The position numbers and the translations under genes were made by a program. 64,000 nucleotides of DNA from Myxococcus flavus (GTDB taxonomy: Bacteria > Myxococcota > Myxococcia > Myxococcales > Myxococcaceae): assembly GCF_050038885.1 (NCBI RefSeq), contig NZ_CP143624.1, positions 9,441,620 to 9,505,619 of the forward strand, in the 5' to 3' direction. This document shows, in pieces, positions 60,797 to 64,000 of this stretch. Positions within the stretch are counted from its first letter, which is position 1, and every line of letters begins with the position of its first letter. A model generated the notes under the pieces. The model was given only the letters and a program-made list of their open reading frames with translations, was not told the origin of the DNA and did not search any database.

Positions 60797-63592
60797 TCAC
60801 TCGATGGGAACGTTGACCAACTTGGCGACGTTGTTTTCGGTGATGTCGACCACCACGGGCTTGGTCGTCTTGCCGTTGAGCTTGAAGGAAATCTTCCGCT
60901 TGCCCACCGGTAGCATCAACGGGCTGCCAAGTGTCACCGGCGTCTGGCGATTCGTCTTCTTCCCGTCGACATAGATGTCCGCGCCGGCGGGCTTTGTGCT
61001 GCAAGCGAACTTGCCCAGCACCTTGGGGGCCCTCGGCGCCCGCGGAGCAGGCGGCGGCTTCGGCGCCTTCGGTTGCTGCGGCGCATCAGCGACGACGGGG
61101 GCGGGCTCCTTGGTCATCGCGAATTCAACGGTGACCTGCTCCTTGCTGCCATCGGCCTTGAACTCGCCCGAGTACGTCTTGTAGCCGGCGAGCTTCGCGG
61201 TGAACTTGTAGGTCTTCCCCACCTCGAGGTTCGCCATGCGCGCGTCCGGGATGCGGCCGACCTGCTCCCCCTCCACGGCGATCTCCGCGCCCTTCTCGCC
61301 CTCGAAGACGGCGGCGACCTGAACGGGCTCAGGCGTCGGCTCCGCGGCGGCAGCCCCATTCTCCCCATTCGCGTTGGGTGCATCCGAAGCAGGCTGCTCG
61401 CCGCCCTGAGCGGGCTCCGTCGAGCCCGCGGCAATGACGATGCCGGAGTTCTGCGGAGCCGTCGGCGGAGGCTGCTGCTGGACGGGAGGCGGTGCTGCCT
61501 GCGGATCCGGCTCGAGCGGCAGCGAGACGACGATGCGGCTCCCCGCGACGACGGCCACCGTCTTGCCGGCGCTCTGCTGGCCTGGCGCGCTCGCGGTGAC
61601 CCGGTACTGACCAGCCGGCAGAGACAACAAGGTGTTGATCTGCACGTCCTGCCCATTCACCTGGATGCGCGCGTCGGGATTGGACGGCGACACCATGAAC
61701 GTGACCTCGCCCGTGGAAGGCCGGCTGAACATCACCACGCCCACGACGAGCAGCAGCACGATGGCCGCCGCGGCGGCAAACAGCACCGGCTTGGGCAGCG
61801 TCTTCAGGTTGAGGGCCGGCTTGCCCTTCGAAGGCAACTTCGTCTTCGCCTTGGGCGTGGCAGCAGGCTTCGACGGCGGAGGCGCCTCCTCGGCCACGAC
61901 GGGAACCGAGCCGGTGACCTCCTCCTCCGGCTCGTTCAGGTCGTCCGGCGGAGGCGCATCTTCGCCGTAGTCGTCGTGGTCGTCGTAATGCGCACCACTG
62001 TCCTCTTCGGGCGGTTGCTCGTAGTCGGCGGGGTCCTCGGGCTCCAGATTGCGCTTCGAGCTGACGCCACGACTCGAGACGGGCGCAGGCCGGCTGCCGG
62101 TTTCCTCATCCAGCGAAGGCGAGGAACCGCGGGAGCGCGACGGCGGGGCCGACGGCGCGGGGCCAATCATCGTAGCGCCCGCGTAGGCCTCGCCATCGTC
62201 GTTGCCAATGACGACCTGGGCCTTCGGGCCGCTCTTCCGCTTGCGCGTGGACGTGTCGGGCGCGGGCGCCCGCGTGTAGTTGAAGGAAGCGGCCGTCCCG
62301 CTGTCCTGGATGGGGTTCTCCGTCCTGCCGGTGATGCTGTCATCCACCACGACGCTGCTATCGGCCACCCGGGTCTCGGGGGACATGAACGTCTGCGTGG
62401 AGTCGACAATCTGGGTCTTGTCGCCCGCGCCAACGCCCATCTCCTCGAGCTCCTCGGCCGTGGGAGGCGGAATGTAGTCCTGAACGGGCTGGGCGGGTGA
62501 GGTGGAGGCTCGACCCGCAGGCGTGCCGGTCACCACCACGGAGGGAGGCGGAGCACGCCGGGCGGCCTGCCGGTTGAATCCGGGCGCCACGGTGATGCCG
62601 GAAGCCTCGATCTGATCGGGGCGCTCGATGCCCGCGTAGCGCTCCATCTTCTCCGCCTCGCGGAGCATGTCCTCGGCGAAGGCCTCCTTCATGTAGGCCG
62701 AGAGATGCTTCGCCGAATAGATGGCGTCACCCGCCAGGAGGAACCGCATCAGGTCCTCGGCCATGTCGGACGCCCACTGGTAGCGGTCCTCGGGCTCGCG
62801 CGTGAGCGCCTTGAGGACCACCTTCTCCAGGCCTGGCGGGATGCTCGGGTTGAACTCGCTGGGGAGCGGCACGTCGGCGTTCCGCACCTTCTCCAGGGTG
62901 GAGAAGTCGGACTCACCCACGAAGAGCTTTTCGCCCGTGAGCATCTCGTACAGCAGCACGCCCACGGCGAAGATGTCGCTGCGCCGGTCGATGGGCATGC
63001 CCCGGACCTGCTCCGGGCTCATGTACCCGAACTTGCCCTTGAGGATGCCGGCCTGGGTCTTCTGGGAGCGGTTCGCCGCCTTGGCGATACCGAAGTCGAT
63101 GACCTTGACCTCGCCCTCATAGGAGATGAGGACGTTCTGAGGAGAGACGTCGCGGTGGATGATGTGGAGGTCCTGCCCGCGGGCGTCCTTCTTCCGGTGC
63201 GCGTAATCCAGGCCGTCGCAGATCTTGGACGCGATGAACACCGCCTGCGCGGTGGGCATGATCTCCTTGCGCCGCCGGTAGCGCTCCAGCATGGTCCGCA
63301 CATCCCGGCCGGCGACGTACTCCATCGCGATGAAGTAGGTGTCGTCGTGCTTCCCGAGCTCGTTGATGTGCACGATGTTGGCGTGGTTCAGCTGAACGCT
63401 GATCCGCGCCTCGTCGATGAACATCGTGATGAACTCTTCGTCCTCGGCCATCGTGGGGAGGATCTTCTTGATGGCCAGGATGCGCTCGAAGCCCTCGACG
63501 CCGAAGGCCTTCGCGATGAACACCTCCGCCATGCCGCCGACGTTGATGCGCTCAAGGAGCAGGTACTTCCCAAAGAGGGTCGGCTTCTTCAT
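60797..63592 (-). CDS. Ser/Thr protein kinase with PEGA-type extracellular domains
   Basis: A 931-residue Hanks-type kinase. Kinase domain ~8-290: GGMAEVFIAK loop, VAIK-type Lys42 (LAIKKI), HRDVSPQN with catalytic Asp148, DFG at 166-168, and GYMSPEQVRG. A long acidic/Pro linker, one membrane helix near 620 (VLFAAAAAIVLLLVVGVVMF), then three PEGA-like beta domains (NPDARIQVNGQDVQ; GAEIAVEGEQVGRIPDARM; PAGADIYVDGKKTNRQTPVTL) outside. A promoter is visible at 63663-63692. No partner gene is adjacent; the FHA proteins elsewhere in the window are possible readers of its phosphorylation (inference). Confidence 0.95.
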   Translation of the reverse strand: MKKPTLFGKYLLLERINVGGMAEVFIAKAFGVEGFERILAIKKILPTMAEDEEFITMFIDEARISVQLNHANIVHINELGKHDDTYFIAMEYVAGRDVRTMLERYRRRKEIMPTAQAVFIASKICDGLDYAHRKKDARGQDLHIIHRDVSPQNVLISYEGEVKVIDFGIAKAANRSQKTQAGILKGKFGYMSPEQVRGMPIDRRSDIFAVGVLLYEMLTGEKLFVGESDFSTLEKVRNADVPLPSEFNPSIPPGLEKVVLKALTREPEDRYQWASDMAEDLMRFLLAGDAIYSAKHLSAYMKEAFAEDMLREAEKMERYAGIERPDQIEASGITVAPGFNRQAARRAPPPSVVVTGTPAGRASTSPAQPVQDYIPPPTAEELEEMGVGAGDKTQIVDSTQTFMSPETRVADSSVVVDDSITGRTENPIQDSGTAASFNYTRAPAPDTSTRKRKSGPKAQVVIGNDDGEAYAGATMIGPAPSAPPSRSRGSSPSLDEETGSRPAPVSSRGVSSKRNLEPEDPADYEQPPEEDSGAHYDDHDDYGEDAPPPDDLNEPEEEVTGSVPVVAEEAPPPSKPAATPKAKTKLPSKGKPALNLKTLPKPVLFAAAAAIVLLLVVGVVMFSRPSTGEVTFMVSPSNPDARIQVNGQDVQINTLLSLPAGQYRVTASAPGQQSAGKTVAVVAGSRIVVSLPLEPDPQAAPPPVQQQPPPTAPQNSGIVIAAGSTEPAQGGEQPASDAPNANGENGAAAAEPTPEPVQVAAVFEGEKGAEIAVEGEQVGRIPDARMANLEVGKTYKFTAKLAGYKTYSGEFKADGSKEQVTVEFAMTKEPAPVVADAPQQPKAPKPPPAPRAPRAPKVLGKFACSTKPAGADIYVDGKKTNRQTPVTLGSPLMLPVGKRKISFKLNGKTTKPVVVDITENNVAKLVNVPIE

Positions 63593-64000
63593 CTCGTGGA
63601 GCGGCCCGGCACCGGGAGGCGCGCACCGCGACAGGCGGAGCGCAGACCGGGCGGAAACCCGGACTCTAGTCGTAGCGACAACGGCGAGTCAAACATGCAC
63701 CGCAGCCCGAAACCCCAACGAATCCGGGTGCTTGAGCCCTCCAAGTGCCATTCGGAGACCGCCACGGAAGCGCCACAATCCACAACGCACAGCGGCAGGC
63801 GCCACGAGCGGGTATGACACCACGCTCCATGAAACAGGCCACGTAGGGAGATGTCGCTCCCAGGCCACTTGATTTCTGGAGGGCACGGCCACGCCCGAGC
63901 CACTTCTCCGCTGAGCTCTGAGCCACCCCGGAGGTGGGCCCTGCGTTCCCAGGCCCGTGAACTGGTCAGCTGGCTGGAGTCAGGCCCGCGTCGGTAGCTG
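63593..64000. other. 408 bases with no gene recognised; holds the kinase promoter
   Basis: Open frames here are short, overlap in several frames and lack ribosome sites or the codon bias of neighbours. Apart from the promoter at 63663-63692 I see only a weak GGGCC/GGCCC repeat near 63939-63955. Confidence 0.5.
63663..63692 (-). promoter_or_regulatory. Promoter of the Ser/Thr kinase gene
   Basis: Minus strand: -35 TTGACT (63692-63687), 18-base spacer, -10 TAGAGT (63668-63663). Start near 63655, leader ~60 bases. Confidence 0.6.

Noticed and set aside
63589..63903. A 104-codon minus-strand open frame at the right end
   Set aside because: Overlaps other short frames, contains the kinase promoter and shows no coding bias.

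Overview
The window is chromosomal DNA of a myxobacterium, most likely Myxococcus or a close relative. This rests on very high GC with strong third-position bias, the family mix (ECF sigma/anti-sigma pair, FHA proteins, HD-GYP regulator, PEGA-domain Ser/Thr kinase, many lipoproteins, HEAT-repeat and low-complexity proteins) and a sigma54-type promoter. It is densely packed and almost all coding. I see no rRNA, tRNA, insertion sequence, prophage or CRISPR array. Many neighbouring genes share 4-base ATGA or GTGA stop/start overlaps, so operons are easy to trace.

Layout. 1-2.9 kb (minus): end of an isoprenoid/DNA-metabolism operon, xseA-xseB-response regulator-ispA (ispA runs off the left edge). 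2.9-16.7 kb (minus): a Tad-type secretion/pilus locus. It holds three large pseudopilin-like proteins, two exported proteins, a Flp-like small pilin, a membrane protein and a lipoprotein, then CpaB, TadB, TadC and two membrane-anchored FHA proteins. No ATPase, secretin or prepilin peptidase lies here. The composition matches one of the two loci of the Tad-like contact-dependent killing (Kil) apparatus known in Myxococcus xanthus; that match is my inference. 16.8-18.8 kb: ECF sigma factor and an unusually long anti-sigma factor.

18.9-24 kb (minus): an operon with an outer-membrane-type lipoprotein, two stand-alone MshEN (GspE N-terminal) proteins that look able to bind c-di-GMP, two orphan peptide-ABC ATPases and a DUF2085 membrane protein. 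24-25.2 kb (plus): ExbB/ExbD. 25.3-29.5 kb (minus): acyl-CoA dehydrogenase, two MaoC-fold hydratases and a DapB-like reductase. 29.7-33 kb: an HD-GYP response regulator converging on a HEAT-repeat/cyclophilin lipoprotein. 33-39.3 kb (plus): zinc-ribbon membrane protein, MoxR, DUF58, and a SNF2/RapA-type helicase. 39.2-44 kb (minus): Smr, a tiny protein, DUF72, a lipid kinase and aspS.

44.3-49.4 kb: a gluzincin-like lipoprotein protease, two outer-membrane beta-barrel candidates, a YHS protein behind a probable sigma54 promoter, and recJ. 49.5-56.4 kb (minus): yajC-secD-secF (Sec export) and spoIID-queA-tgt (queuosine tRNA modification). 56.5-58 kb: three small proteins of unknown role. 58-60.7 kb: two tandem KamA-type radical-SAM aminomutases. 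60.8-63.6 kb: a Ser/Thr kinase with three PEGA-like domains.

The most notable items are the Kil/Tad-like locus with its duplicated threonine motif next to an FHA domain, an SSB-like C-terminal tip on XseB, the paired ATPase-less MshEN proteins, and the HEAT-cyclophilin lipoprotein.
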